Source of the DNA: Petrolisthes cinctipes
Taxonomy: Eukaryota > Arthropoda > Malacostraca > Decapoda > Porcellanidae
Direction: 5' to 3'
Assembly (NCBI GenBank): GCA_033782935.1
Contig: JAWQEG010002499.1
Span: 1-64,000, forward strand
DNA: 64,000 bases
Below the pieces are notes generated by a model. It ran no database searches. It had not been told where the DNA came from and was given only the letters and a program-made list of their open reading frames with translations. Shown one piece after another: positions 11,491-23,612 of the stretch. How positions within the stretch are numbered: position 1 is the first letter of the stretch; the number at the start of each line of letters is the position of its first letter. The translations under genes were made by a program, and so were the position numbers.

Positions 11491-12529
11491 GCGGTTTGGG
11501 GGCCAGTTGCCAGAGGTTGTCGGCGGGCTCAGTGTTGCCGGGTTGCTTGAGGGCAGGCACACCTCCAGTCACAGGGCCACCAGGCCAGCGTAATCAGTCC
11601 GTCCTCTCTGTCTCAATGGAAATCATGTTTGCATGGGGAGGGAGGGAGGCGGGCTGGGAAAATCAAGGGTAAGACATTCGTATCTGTTCATGCAGCATTT
11701 TTTTTTTTTTTTTTTTTCAGGAAACTTCCCATAGAGTACTATTTTTTTAATGCTTGCCCTGATATATTTACAAATAAGGGATTCATCATTATGTTTATGC
11801 AGCATCCCTATATTGGTTATCTCTGATGTTATTTTATTTTCTGTCAGGTTCTTCAAATATGAATCTAAGTTTTCTGCTTGATTTACTCCTCAAAATTGAG
11901 TTAGGTAGTTAAAATAAAACATGGTTGCGACAGGTGATGGCAAGTCTGAATATCTAGAGTCACATTAGAGGAAAATTACTGTTATTTTGACATTTCCACT
12001 ACTTTTAGCCTCAATCCAGCACAACACTGCTCTCCACCGACTTTAGAATGTTTGTGTTGTGTGTACTTAGTATCAATCTGGTAAGAGAACACCAGTATAT
12101 GCCACAATGTATGAGAATTCTGTGAGGGTAAGTTTTATGTCAGTTGTTGATACAGGTTCATAGAAAAAGGAGTAAGGCAGAAATACTGTAACACCGTGAA
12201 ATGAACGATAACATATTGAGGGAGGCCAGGTATAGGAAGCAGCAATAGTCTTCTCCGAAACCCTGTAAAATATACTTGGTGGACAGTTTAGTACTTTAAG
12301 GTCTCTAGCCATACTGTACTTATTGACGAGGAAGGTGTTGAATGGATGAAATGGTAGGCCAGGGGAGATTAGTAGCAGCTATAGATATCGTGCTATGGTA
12401 CAGAGACAAGCTGTGAGGTAGGTGGTATAGACGAGTTGAAGAGGAGGGAGAGAGAGGGGGGGAGGGAGGTGACTGGACTGGATGGGAGGAGGTAGGTAGG
12501 GAGGGAGGGAGGAGCAAGGGAGGAGAGAC

Positions 12530-12832
12530 TCAGTGTCCCAGGCAACGCCACAGAACACACACAGGACCAGTCGCCGCCTCTCCCTCGCACCCCTTTTTGG
12601 GGGGATCTCGCCCTTAGACTTGCTCGAATTTTAAGCTCAGGACACCCTACTTCCAAGAAGCCCTACACCTGTGAGTGACAACCACTACATCGAAGTTAAA
12701 GTCGCCTGTACATGCAACTTTGTCTACCCGGTACACCTCACGCCCAAACTGCTGCCTTTCCAACTATCGTGGCCGCCCGCAAACCGCCCAGTGCCTCACT
12801 TCTCAAAGCCACTCTAGGCTGAGCTGCCTAGA
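12530..12832 (+). promoter_or_regulatory. Candidate 5' UTR/core promoter of the bZIP gene
   Basis: A TCAGTG at 12530-12535 fits the arthropod initiator. The next 300 bases have balanced, CpG-containing composition unlike the flanking repeats and lead into the ATG at 12833. An in-frame TAG at 12815-12817 closes the frame upstream. A donor-like CCTGTGAGT at 12669 leaves open a spliced 5' UTR. No TATA box or convincing DPE was seen. Confidence 0.3.
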
Positions 12833-13229
12833 ATGGAAATCATGCAACAGGGAAGCAGCCACTTAGACGGCCGCTGGAGGAACCACCTGCTGCCCTACAC
12901 CACTTCACAACTGCCTTCATTGACAACACACAGACAGCAGCCATCCTCACAGCACCAACAACAACAACAGCAGCAGCAACAACAACAACCGCAACAACAA
13001 CAGCAACAACAACAACAGCAACAGCATAGACAGCCAGACCACCACTTACTACAACAACAGCAACAGCTGCAGCTACAACAGCAACATTTACTACAACAGC
13101 AACAACATAGACATTTGCAACGGCAAAGTAGACAAAATGATCAGCATGACCAACAGCAGGCGCACCACTCTCAGGCTACACCTTCCTCGCCCTCACCGCT
13201 CACACCAGCGCCCTCCACACCTTCACCAG
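12833..13229 (+). CDS. Pdp1: PAR-bZIP exon 1: N-terminal poly-Q region
   Basis: First coding exon of the PAR-domain bZIP factor. ATG at 12833 is the first in frame after the TAG at 12815-12817; a second ATG lies three codons on. It encodes 132 residues plus the first base of codon 133. Residues 1-34 are ordinary sequence (MEIMQQGSSHLDG onward). About 35-112 are dominated by glutamine with scattered His and Leu, encoded by mixed CAA/CAG, and the end is Ser/Pro/Thr-rich. The donor CCAG|GTGAG at 13230 leaves one base, which matches the two-base start of the exon at 29162. Gln-rich tracts are common in activation regions. Assignment to this gene rests on strand, phase and position rather than on homology, since N-termini of the family diverge; other promoters may start other isoforms. 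Confidence 0.7.
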
Positions 13230-14536
13230 GTGAGACGCCCTCACCTCACACTCTCATTTCCCAGTTCGTTCACTCATGCCCAACCAACACTTCACCTCAC
13301 AGAGAAATTCGATATGTCTGTCAATTTTCGTACAATAATAGGTTTGACAATTTTTCACTTTTACTTCATGCCCTCTCTACACAATTTAATGCATGTCTTC
13401 CTTGACCTAACTGTCACACCCTCATTCACACTTAATATATCATTTCTAGCATCCTCTCATCCAGCCTCACATACATATACTTGGTCCTTCGTCACCCATT
13501 AGAGTGAACCTGGAAATCACCTTCACATAACCTCACTTTTCTCTTCATTTTACATCCGAATTTGTATATCTTGGCATCCTTGCATCACACTTTTACCCAC
13601 ATATTATACATACCCACCATGGCCTACCTTGCCCCCCAGCAACTGCAGAAGTCTCAAGAAAGACAAAGAAAGCCCTCCAGGAATTAAGACATGTGACCTG
13701 CAGCAGCGTCAGTGAACCCTGTCTTGATGGTGATTAACAATAATGTTTGGAATTCTGCCATTCTTGCCAAAAGAAAAGACCGTCGCAGCTTGGCATCATT
13801 GAATGATAACTGGTAAAGCGTTTACTATTGCTCACTTGGAAAAAAAGGGATTGAAAGTTTGCGTTTTCCCAGTGCTAGTGTACGTTAAGTATAATATAAG
13901 GGACGTTTCCGAAAATTCTGTGGTTTCTGACGTCGTTCATCAGTTAACTGAAAACTCTCAGTGTCATAAATAGTGTAACAGCGTGACTTATAATATTATG
14001 CTTGCAAAATAATTCTATATAGGTTCCCAGGACGGCTGTCGTAGGGAGGTTGTGAATACGCATGCGTGGTTTGGTTCTTTTCTTTGGTATTTTACTTTGT
14101 TTTTATAGGGGGACTTTCGACAGTAGGTGCAGTCGACCGGAATTATCAAGTTTTCTGTATGTGGTGAATGCTTGATCAAAAGTGCATTTTTTCCCAAGTC
14201 TGCGTTGTGATCGCACCACACTTCAGTTGAGGTATAAATGCAGAATACGTTCTTGGAGGCGGTCTAGAGAAGTTGAATGTTATTTTGGTTGATATTGCGA
14301 CTTTGGGTAGCAGTGCGAGGCTTGGCAGGGCCTGTTGGCAGGGTGGCAGGGGCTGGCCTTGTGGAAAAGTATGGCTGGGGCCTTGGATAGGGGAAGTATA
14401 GGGAAGGGGGTTAGCATGATAGGGGGTGGTGGGAGAGAGGGGGCCCTGGGTAGTAGCCGTGTCCCAACCAACAGTACTCAGAGTCAGAGCTGAACCACAG
14501 CCCAGCGTCTTTACTCTACCCATTATTTCCCTCTAG
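13230..14536 (+). other. Intron sequence
   Basis: No further exon is supported in this stretch. A short frame at 13618 (MAYLAPQQLQKSQ...) lies behind a CCCCCCAG but ends after 22 codons. A G-rich block lies at 14320-14460. Confidence 0.5.
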
Positions 14537-14593
14537 AATTGCAAACTGAGCGTATGTTTGCCATCAGAAGAGACGTCCTCCTCAACCACTCAG
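14537..14593 (+). CDS. Pdp1: Candidate 57-nt cassette exon of the bZIP gene
   Basis: A strong acceptor (TCTACCCATTATTTCCCTCTAG) precedes and a good donor (CACTCAG|GTGGGT) follows. The 57 bases enter in phase 2 and leave one base. It can therefore be included or skipped between the exons at 12833 and 29162 without breaking the frame. Included, it adds 19 residues reading LQTERMFAIRRDVLLNHS plus the junction codons. An internal ATG at 14554 could also start translation. No family match is claimed; the support is two good splice sites, correct phase and no stop. Confidence 0.45.
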
Positions 14594-14661
14594 GTGGGTT
14601 AGTGTTGGGTGGGTTATATACGGTGAAATGAGCACCATTAGTCGTGCCAGCTTTGTTTCTT

Positions 14662-14667
14662 TATAAA
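14662..14667 (+). promoter_or_regulatory. Possible TATA box of an internal promoter
   Basis: TATAAA within CTTTATAAAGGTACC, 40 bases before the ATG at 14707. A second, TATATA, lies at 14615-14620. The short implied 5' UTR makes the second box an equally good candidate. Confidence 0.3.
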
Positions 14668-14706
14668 GGTACCTCAATAGGTAGGTCGGGAACTCGGGGG
14701 AGCAAC

Positions 14707-14791
14707 ATGGCCGCCGATGGACCTATTCTCCCTCAACCTACATATTTCCCATCTATTTTATCCGGTGCAAGTGTCGCCAAACAAATCCCCG
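14707..14791 (+). CDS. Pdp1: Candidate alternative first exon of the bZIP gene
   Basis: ATG in a good context (AGCAACATGGCC, with A at -3) opens a frame reading MAADGPILPQPTYFPSILSG. Two possible donors follow: after 14764 (CCG|GTGCAA) and after 14791 (CCCG|GTGACT). Both leave exactly one base and so join in frame to the exon at 29162. The surroundings are CpG-richer than the rest of the intron, with TATA-like boxes upstream and an E-box about 90 bases beyond the second donor. Drosophila Pdp1 is known to use several promoters with different N-termini, so such an exon would be in character. Without transcripts it remains a prediction; without splicing the frame stops at TAG after Gly-Asp. Confidence 0.4.
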
Positions 14792-14882
14792 GTGACTAGA
14801 GTTCATTCACTGCTTGACGAATGAAGAGAGTGTTTATTTTCCTTCCTGAATTACATAGATGGGAGTGTAAAAATATGCCTTA

Positions 14883-14990
14883 CACGTGATTTTGTTTACT
14901 GTGAGCTCTGATTGGTTGGTTCTGTGTAGGGTGCCAGCCGAGCGATGAGTGATAAAGTGTAGTGCCTCATTTAACGTAACATTTACATAA
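14883..14990. promoter_or_regulatory. E-box plus D-box pair near the internal promoter
   Basis: CACGTG at 14883-14888 and TTACATAA (D-box, reverse sense) at 14983-14990 lie within 110 bases, just downstream of the candidate first exon. E-boxes are CLK/CYC targets and D-boxes are PDP1/VRI targets. Both motifs also occur elsewhere in the window at roughly chance frequency. Confidence 0.25.
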
Positions 14991-16300
14991 TTATAAACAT
15001 TCCTACATAAAGATTAGCAAACCGTAAATGTCATTAATCGATTACAAGTTGTAGAAATGGTGTATGATAATTATTTTTACTTGGGGTTGATGGGAAGAAT
15101 TAAATTTCGGGTGTTGATATTCCCGTGGCTGGCTTCTCCCCCTATTATGTAACTGCGCAGTACCGGTGTTGCCACGTCTCCATTGCCTTCACCCCTTTCT
15201 ATTTTACTACTTCAACGGCGGTCCATTGCTGAAGGGAGACATATTTTTCTAAACATACATTACATACATAGGAAGAAATTTACCCAATCTCTCTCAACAT
15301 GGTGTTACTTCAGTATATGTGTTTAGAGAAAATCGATCCGTTTGACGACTGACCTTGGGGCCTCCCATAGAATATCCCACAAGGAAGTAGAAGAGGGAGA
15401 GATAGGGAGGGAGGGAGTGGTATGGTAGGATAGGGGAGGGGGAGGAGGAGTAAAGGTTGTTCTTGTATAGTCAGTTTTATACTTGTATACACTTTTATAC
15501 AGGTCTGTGTTTGACATACTATTATTGTTTTCGCCTAATATCGATTTCTTAAATGTATTAGTTAGTTATCTTCTTGTATACTAGTGTTCACTATTTTACA
15601 CTTAAAGACGTAGATGGGGTAAGATCAACACAACTGTGCAATTAGGAATATCCACAAATAGTTAAAATTTGTTTAATACAATGACCAGTACCATACATAC
15701 ACACAGCAGGACCACCACATACATACTGGTGTTTTTTTTTAATTAAAAGAACTGTTCTTCCAATGACAGTTAATATGGGGAGTGAAATCATGATAAACAT
15801 GTCATGGCCGCTCTGTAACACTTCCCTCAGTACAGCTTTAAGCTCACACATTCGCTTTAACTCATAACTGGTTTAGGCCTAACACTCCCTGTTCGACCTT
15901 GGCTGGCGTCGTCATAAACAGACTGGCTGGCTGGCGGGCCTATTCACGGCACTTACTGTTGCTCTATATTCACTGTTTGTTTGTTGCTGAAACAGAAAGG
16001 TGAAGGGAGAAGCAAGGTAGCCTAGCTAAATTCCTGAAAAGTCCTGAACACACTGTTATAGCATTTGTAGAGAAAATATAGTGGAAAGGAAAGAATATAA
16101 TGTAAACAAACACTGACCAGATCTGGATATTTGGAAGGGTTAAAATAGCGGCTGGTATGGTGTTAAGTTGATGGGAATGAAAAGTATTGACAGTAATAAT
16201 GTGTTTGTTTACAATATATGAAGGAAGAGAAAAATACTTGAGGAAGGAATAGAAGGGGCTAAGTGACATGGATGAGAGAATAAGTATAGAAAGGAAATAA
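14991..16300 (+). other. Intron sequence, no exon seen
   Basis: AT-rich with a G-rich block at 15380-15450. The open frames have no recognisable features. Confidence 0.5.
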
Positions 16301-16448
16301 GGACCCTGTGATCGTATATGAAAACTGGAGGCTTCTGATTCCTCCTGAACATGCCACGAAACAAGCTCCTTCCTTATAGATATAGTGTTTCATGGCAATA
16401 TTTGAAGGCTCATTTACCTCCCATTTTCTGACTACATCACAGGGTCCC
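16301..16448 (+). mobile_element. Family A palindromic MITE, copy 4
   Basis: Starts GGACCCTGTGATCG and ends ATCACAGGGTCCC, followed by TTAA at 16449-16452. The left flank is ATAA, a one-base change from TTAA. The inner hairpin is GCCACGAAACA with GTTTCATGGCA. Confidence 0.9.
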
Positions 16449-17286
16449 TTAAAAAATATACAAGTAAGGAACTGGGTTGATATATAAGACTTTGTAAGAA
16501 AATAAAATTGCTGGAATAACTTGTATGGAGGTTTATTAGTAATGTGGGTGAAATAAAGATTAATATGTAAATGTGATAATATATATATCGAAAATAGTCG
16601 CTATTAAGTACCAACAGTATTATTATGGATAAATAAAGGGAAGTTAAAATAGGTTCTTGGTTTTCCTTGTGACGAGTAAAGACGTGGTCTCTTGGCTCCA
16701 TCCATAGTGTTTGTTTTGGTAACGGGAAGATGTTGGTATTGATCAAGAATAATAAATAGACTTTGTATAGTAATGTACTAGGACTTGGGTATGTATAGGT
16801 ACGAACCCAAAACTACCGTGTGACAATTGCGGTGCACTATTACTGGGGTCTTTTGAAGTGTTGCAAAAGTCACTTATAAATTATTGGCGGTTTATGACGT
16901 AAGCAAACATATATCACCTTCCAAAACAACATTAGATTTTACTCGTTAAGGAGCTGTGTTGCTATTTTTGAGCATGACGCTGGTGTAGAGTGAATAGCCT
17001 GTCTTATTGACGTCACATATAAATAAACAATTGCGAAAAAGTTTAGAACAGAAACTGTGACTGTTCTTTATAATCATGATCAATCAGATGTGATACTGAA
17101 GCCGGTCTATTTATACTGTGTTCTTTATCACCACCTTGAGCGAGATCAATACTACTCAGGAGGTGCAACATTACCATCTGGAAAAAAAAAAGTGTATAAT
17201 GATATTTTGATTATTGTTAACTTTTTAAAGGCCTCACTGGGTGGAATGAAGAGGCATTCATTTGGAGACTGAAATACGGTGTTCAT
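16449..17286 (+). other. Intron sequence, no exon seen
   Basis: AT-rich sequence with a perfect CRE-type TGACGTCA at 17008-17015. No simple repeat, splice-bounded frame or element was identified. Confidence 0.5.
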
Positions 17287-17442
17287 CAGAGAGAGAGAGA
17301 GAGAGAGAGAGGATAGTAAATTAGAGGTAATTCTTAGCTATGTCACACTTCCTCCTCTCCACTCATCGTCTCCATCAGTCCCTCACTCTCATTGTAACTC
17401 ATTTTTGTGTAGAGGAATTGTAATAGAATATGCTTTTGAGAG

Positions 17443-17484
<42 letters not shown>

Positions 17485-17581
17485 AGCGTGTGCTCAGGTG
17501 TAGGCCCAGACAATCATCTCACTCGCCCTTGTCTGTCTGTGTGTATGTACGGCTGTCAGAAGAATAGCACATTGTATGCTG

Positions 17582-17651
<70 letters not shown>

Positions 17652-17770
17652 CCATTTCCTCATCTCTTCCTCTTTCCTTTTCGTTCTGTCTACATGTGTG
17701 TGTGTTACTTTATATTTCATATAAAGAAACACCATAATACAGGGAAAATGAGAGAGAGAGAGAGAGAGCG
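17287..17770. repeat. Microsatellite cluster (GA)n, (GT)n, (CT)n, (GA)n
   Basis: GA at 17287-17311, GT at 17444-17482, a pure CT run at about 17584-17649 and GA at 17753-17769, separated by short unique sequence. Confidence 0.92.
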
Positions 17771-17967
17771 AGTGCTTGCTTGCGCGTATGTGTGCTTGAG
17801 TGTGTAAAGATGTACATGTCAGCCAGGTGTGGGCAATAGGCATATACCATGTTTCCACCACCCAGACTTATTTTGCAACCCCCAGGCTAAATCAGTGTAG
17901 GCTATCAGGAGAGGTTGGGTGGACTGGCCTGTGTTGTCCTGACTGCATGTTTGGATGGAGATCAAGA

Positions 17968-18075
17968 AGGGGAAGGAGGAAGTCAAAGGCACACTGACTG
18001 TAAATATAGACATGTATGAGGAAATTGAAGGCATATTGACTGTAAATATAGACATGTAGGAGGAAGTCAAAGGTA
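17968..18075. repeat. Tandem repeat, about 44-bp unit
   Basis: About two and a half copies of a unit containing AGGAGGAAGTCAAAGGCACA and CTGTAAATATAGACATGTA. Confidence 0.85.
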
Positions 18076-19484
18076 CACTAGCTAAACATAAATAGAGGAA
18101 GGTGATTCATTAAGGTTTTCCGTCATATCCAGCCAGTCAGGAACAATGGTAATTAATGACTGGACATTTTCCGTCACCTATAAGTGATTAACTATGGGTA
18201 GGATGGTCAGTCAGTGGTGAGGATCAAGCAGTGATATAGGCCTAGTTAGGCTGGTTTGGTGGAAAAGTATGGCCGGTATATCAGACAAGCAGACAACTGG
18301 AAGAAGGTAGGCAGGCAGGCAGGCAGGCACCCAGGAGGAAGATAAGTTTGTTTGTATGTAAATGCTTGGAATATAGAACAGAGGGAAGGATTTGATGGTA
18401 GATTGTGGGAAGAATGGAGCCTTTATTTGTGTGGTAAGGTACGCACCTGCCACACAACATACAAGGCACAAAACAAGCATAGGTTTGAGGCATAGGTTTG
18501 CTTTTTAAGTGACTAATAAGGCATTGCATCCTTACAGGTGGTGCTTGCATTATGTTTGTACCCAGTCTGATCATTCAGATGTCACACACTCATGACAGCC
18601 TAAAACACGTGTTCTCGGTGTCTCTCGTACAACCTTTCACAAATCAACTTTTTTTTTTTAATGTTTGTGAAGGATTTCATCACCAACAAACTCCCTAGTG
18701 TAAAATACAAATTTAGTAAACTACTGCAAAATATATACTAAGTTCAGTTGTATTTTTTTCAATGCAAAATAGTGAAGGAGGTCGTTTGAAGTAGCGAGGG
18801 AGGAGGTGATACAGTGTCAGGTCTGCCAGTAATTCTTGTCTGTGCTTGATTCTGCTTGTGAACGAAATTATTCTATGGGCTTCTATACCCTAGTTTAAAT
18901 TTACATCCATAAAAATGATCTGAGCGACCACAACAATAATAATTTCTTTGATATAAACTAGTGGCTCTTTCAATAATTGTGTGTGTATATAGATAATAAA
19001 TTGAATTTATACCGTTTATATTATAAAAAAAATATTATTATAGGTACTAAGTATGTAATTTTCAATTATTGATATTTTTTAGATGTTGGTTTGGCACTAC
19101 AGAGTTCTTTACTATAGGCTATTTACTATCATGATAAATTGCACCCAAATAAATTGTAATGTTATGCCTATCAGTAACGTAAACAGCAATAACACTGAGA
19201 ACAGAAAATGATCACTTAATAGGAAAGAATATCACCATTACACACTTACAAAAGATGCAACTGTTGGTGTCGAGAATCCTCGCCAGACTCTTATATAGTA
19301 ACTCTCAGACCAGGAAAACGATGAGGCACCTCCTGTCTTATTATGCTATTAACTAATACCCTGGGGAAGGTGAGTCGTCGGTTATTTGTCTTGTCATTAT
19401 TATGTTGACTGGTTTGTCTCCTCGACGTCTTGGTAAAATGTGTGTTTGTTGTTGTATTGATGTGTATGCATTTCTTTTGGAACA
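18076..19484 (+). other. Intron sequence, no exon seen
   Basis: AT-rich, with a short (AGGC)n at 18309-18327 and an E-box CACGTG at 18607-18612. No splice-bounded frame stands out. Confidence 0.5.
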
Positions 19485-19564
19485 TTGTTATTATATTATT
19501 ATTATTATTATTTTTATTATTATTATTTTATTATTATTCTTAGTAGTAGTAGTAGTAGTAGAAC

Positions 19565-19616
<52 letters not shown>
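19485..19616. repeat. (TTA)n with an internal (AGT)n block
   Basis: ATT units are interrupted by TAGTAGTAG at about 19541-19560 and then resume for about 17 uninterrupted copies. The poly-Ile, poly-Tyr and poly-Leu frames here are artefacts. Confidence 0.93.
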
Positions 19617-19618
<2 letters not shown>

Positions 19619-20417
19619 CAACACAACAACAGATGGAGTAGAAAAAGCACAAAGACCCCTAGCTGTAACCCCTATAAGTGAAATGTCTAAACAGAATGCA
19701 CAAGAGAAAAAATATGGATAGCTCGCAAGGGACGGAAGGAAACAATTATGAAACTGATTGGTATAACATCTCATTGACTGACTGCAAACACAAGGAATGA
19801 TCTGATGGTCCATGATATCCGTGTGTGTGTGCTTCTGAGAGGTGCTGTACTGTACATACATACACACCACTCAGAAAGAAGACGAAGAGAGTATACAGCG
19901 GATGGACTGAGTTGTACCGGATTTTATACAACATATTACACACTTCCGATGTCACCACCATGAGCCAAATTTCACCAAGCCTCACCACCACCACCACCAT
20001 CACCACCACCACCACATAGACAACAAGTAGTGTGGAGAAGCCTGCTGGTCAATTAGATGAAGACAAGTGAGGCAGTGGCTAGTGAGTGACCATGCAGACA
20101 GGTACACAGTAAATATGATTGACAGACGAAAACAACTGGCTGAAATCTGAACATCATCAAAACATTTTATAAGACTTTCTTTCTTGGTGTCCTTAGTAAT
20201 CGAGAAGCAGAGGAAACCAGAGAACACACTTGCTTTTCAATACTTAGTTTGTATTCGGACCTGACGTCAAACATATGCCTATCTCACACAGCAAAACACT
20301 CCAGAAAAAGAACAATAGGCCAATTAATTAAGGGAAATTTGATTCAGTGAGTCAATTTATTATAATGTTATTTATTTATTCATTAATTATTTTATCATTA
20401 TCTTCATCATTATCATC

Positions 20418-20420
<3 letters not shown>

Positions 20421-20471
<51 letters not shown>
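20421..20471. repeat. (TTA)n microsatellite
   Basis: About 17 TTA units flanked by ATC- and ATTT-rich sequence. Confidence 0.93.
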
Positions 20472-20698
20472 TATAAATTTATTTATTTGGGTAGCCTGTA
20501 TATGTCAAAGGCGTGTGAAAATATAGGAGTGTTTGGGTCCTTCTCCCTCCCATAGACTTGTTTACTCTATTTGTGTGTGTGTGTGTCTGTTGGTGAGGAA
20601 TCAGAGAATGAGTGTTTTTTTCATTGTCCTGTCTATCTGTGTGTTGGTGTCCAAATGTCAGATGCCTTATTTGATACCTACCTGTGTTTTGTTGTATT

Positions 20699-21030
20699 CC
20701 CTCGTGTTTGTTTGTTTGATTGTTTGTTTGTCGTGTTGTCTGTTTGTATATTTGTTTGTTTATCAGTTTGTGTGTTTGTATATTTGTTTGTCGTGTTGTT
20801 TGTCTGTTTGTATATTTGTTTGTCGTGTTGTTTGTTTGTCCATTTGTCGTGTTGTCTGTCTGTTTGTCTGTTTGTCTTTGTCGTATCTTCTGTTTGTTTG
20901 TCTATGTCGTGTCTCTTGTTTGTTTGTCTGTCTTTGTCGTGTCTTCTGTTTGTTTGTCTATTTGTCGTGTCTTGTTTGTTTGTTTGTCTGTCTGTCGTGT
21001 CTTCTGTTTAGTTGGCAGTTTGTTTGTCGT
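20699..21030. repeat. Degenerate GTTTGTTTGTC repeat
   Basis: Irregular tandem of TTTG and TCGTGTTG/TCGTGTCT units over about 330 bases. It gives stop-free Cys/Leu/Val/Phe frames in all three forward frames, which is the mark of a repeat rather than a gene. Confidence 0.9.
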
Positions 21031-21037
21031 GTTTTCG

Positions 21038-21194
21038 GGGATAATAAACTGTTGGTACATTGGAAAGCCTTGATTTCCTCTAAAGTATGCCAGGAAACAG
21101 GACCAGATTAACAAAGATAATGGTGTGCTATTGCTTGGAATAGTTTGCAGGAATCAGTTGCTCCACATTTACCAACTCTGTATTTACAATCCAC
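21038..21194 (-). mobile_element. Family B MITE, copy 3 (left end degraded)
   Basis: Inverted relative to copies 1 and 2: TGGTACATTGGAAAGCC at the left, TTTACCAACTCTGTATTTAC at the right, then TTAA at 21195-21198. The left terminus is damaged. Confidence 0.8.
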
Positions 21195-21198
21195 TTAA

Positions 21199-21351
21199 GA
21201 GGGTAATTCACTTTTGTTACATTGGAGTGTCTTAATTCCTCCAAAGTATGCCAGGAAACAGGACCAGATTAACAAAAATAATGGTGGTCTGTTGTTTGGA
21301 ATAATTTGCAGGAATAATTTGCTCCAGATTTACCAACATTGTACTTCCCCC
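21199..21351 (-). mobile_element. Family B MITE, copy 4
   Basis: Directly follows copy 3 in the same orientation. A single TTAA (21195-21198) separates them, and TTAA at 21352-21355 closes the right end (TGTACTTCCCCC). Confidence 0.88.
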
Positions 21352-21618
21352 TTAATTATTGTTGAGCTGTAGTAAAGGGATCGAGTCCTCCCATGAAAAA
21401 TAATAGATTACAAACAAGTTCTTTTTTTATATCTCTTTTATCCTTGGTCTTCTTATCTGACCCAAGTAGGTATCGTTGTTTATATTCGAGGTCATAAAAC
21501 TTTGACCTCGGAGGTGAACGCCATCTGGCCTTGTACTATTATTATTATTGTTGTGAAGAGGAGGGAAGGAAGACGAAAATTACACGTGTCTGTGTTTCCC
21601 AATTCGTGCAGTAGGTTA

Positions 21619-21709
21619 ACACACAAACACACACACACACACTCACTCACTCACTCACTCACTCACACACAGGTGGTGGAAACGTCAACCAAGAGACAAC
21701 TGAGTGGTT

Positions 21710-21750
<41 letters not shown>

Positions 21751-21820
21751 TCACTCACTCACTCACTCACTCACACACAGGTGGTGGAAACGTCAGCCAA
21801 GAGACAACTGAGCGGTTTAC

Positions 21821-21856
<36 letters not shown>
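21619..21856. repeat. Tandem repeat, about 118-bp unit with CA/CACT blocks
   Basis: Two copies of a unit in which (CA)n and (CACT)n precede AGGTGGTGGAAACGTCA and AAGAGACAACTGAG. The second copy is followed by another (CA)n. Confidence 0.88.
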
Positions 21857-22118
21857 TCGAGATATATATACAGAGGAAATGTAGATAAGCATAGGCCTTA
21901 CTATTTAGGCCTAGGTTTCAAATTTCCGGTTACCATTACAAAATTATCTCGAAAGTTTTTTGAAGAGAATTTTCATGATATTAATCCGAAAAATGTGTAT
22001 AATGATATATATATATGAATAATATTTTGTTCTGTGTGTGTGTGTGTGTATGTGTGTGAAAGTCTGGATATAATCTGTATGGTTGTGTTTGTTTGTTTGT
22101 GAGAAAATCTTTATGTAT

Positions 22119-22161
<43 letters not shown>

Positions 22162-22356
22162 AAATTTGATATATTCTGTGTGTGTGTGTGTGTTTGAAAG
22201 CGTAGCTATGTATGTATGTGTGCGTGTGATAACAAGATTAATTCGACGAGTGTGTGTGCGTAGGTGTGCGTGTGTAGCCTATTTGTGTGCGTGTGACGTG
22301 TGTGTGTGGCTTAGAGTTGAGATGACCTAGAAGTGACAGATCCTTGTTGACCTTTC

Positions 22357-22503
<147 letters not shown>

Positions 22504-22539
22504 CATCTCACCTCTCTTTATAGTCTCTCATAATCTCCC

Positions 22540-22700
22540 TTACTCCTCCCCTTCTTTTTTCCTCTCTCTCACTCTCCTTCCTACTCCTCCCATCCTCCTC
22601 TCTCACCCTCCTTCCTACTCCTCCCATCCTCCTCTCTCACCCTCCTTCCTACTCCTCCCATCCTCCTCTCTCTCCCTCCTTCCTACTCCCATCCCCTCTC
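22540..22700. repeat. Pyrimidine minisatellite, about 34-bp unit
   Basis: Four near-identical units built on CTCTCTCACCCTCCTTCC and TACTCCTCCCATCCTC. Confidence 0.85.
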
Positions 22701-22755
22701 CTTTCCTCCCTCCCACTCTCAGCTGTCAACATGGAGGCTCAACTGACCTACTTTT

Positions 22756-22758
<3 letters not shown>

Positions 22759-22817
<59 letters not shown>

Positions 22818-23020
22818 ACCAGGGAAAATACGAAATTGAAAAATGTTGAACGATAGGGAACTTATGACAAAGGCGAGTGAGTAAGAAAAAGTGAGTAGGC
22901 TGAGTAAGGAGTGAGTAAAGTGAGTAAGGTATGTTAGAAATGAGTATATAGGTTGAGTAAGGAGTGAGTAGAATGAGATAAAAGCGAGTAGGGGGGTGAG
23001 TTAGGAATGCGTAGGAAAAG

Positions 23021-23082
<62 letters not shown>

Positions 23083-23546
23083 GTGTAGAAACAAAAAGAA
23101 AGTGCGTGTACAGAGAGAGAGAGCGACAAAAATCAATATACAACTTGTGGTGAAGCTATGGCAACTGAGGCCAAGGAAAGGAGGCAGAGAAAACGATGGA
23201 TGGCAGAGAGAGGAGAGAGAGAGAGAACAGAGATGATAAGGAAGAGGAGAGGGAGAGGGCATGAGGAAAATGGTGTGGGGAGGAAGGCAGAGAAGAGAGG
23301 AGAGAAGGGGTGGAGAGAGGAGAGACTAGGCTAGATGGGAGAGGGAAGAGAGAGAATAGATGATAAGGAAGTGGAAAATGAGGAGACAGAGGGACAATGA
23401 TGTGGAGAGGAGAAGGAAGGTGAAGGTAGGGGGAGGGGGAAGAGAGATGACAGCAAAGATGAGGAAGAAATCTGAAAAAAATAAAAGGTAGAAGGTAGAG
23501 GGAGAAAAAAAAAGGGAATGGTAGAGGGAACGATGAAGGTGTGTGG

Positions 23547-23612
<66 letters not shown>

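Noticed and set aside
13618..13686. Short frame containing LQKSQ resembling zipper exon 6a
   Set aside because: Only about 15 bases match (CTGCAGAAGTCTCA); the rest diverges and no donor follows. Probably coincidence.
20533..21111. 192-codon Cys/Leu/Val-rich frame resembling a membrane protein
   Set aside because: Product of the GTTTGTTTGTC repeat; all three forward frames are open.
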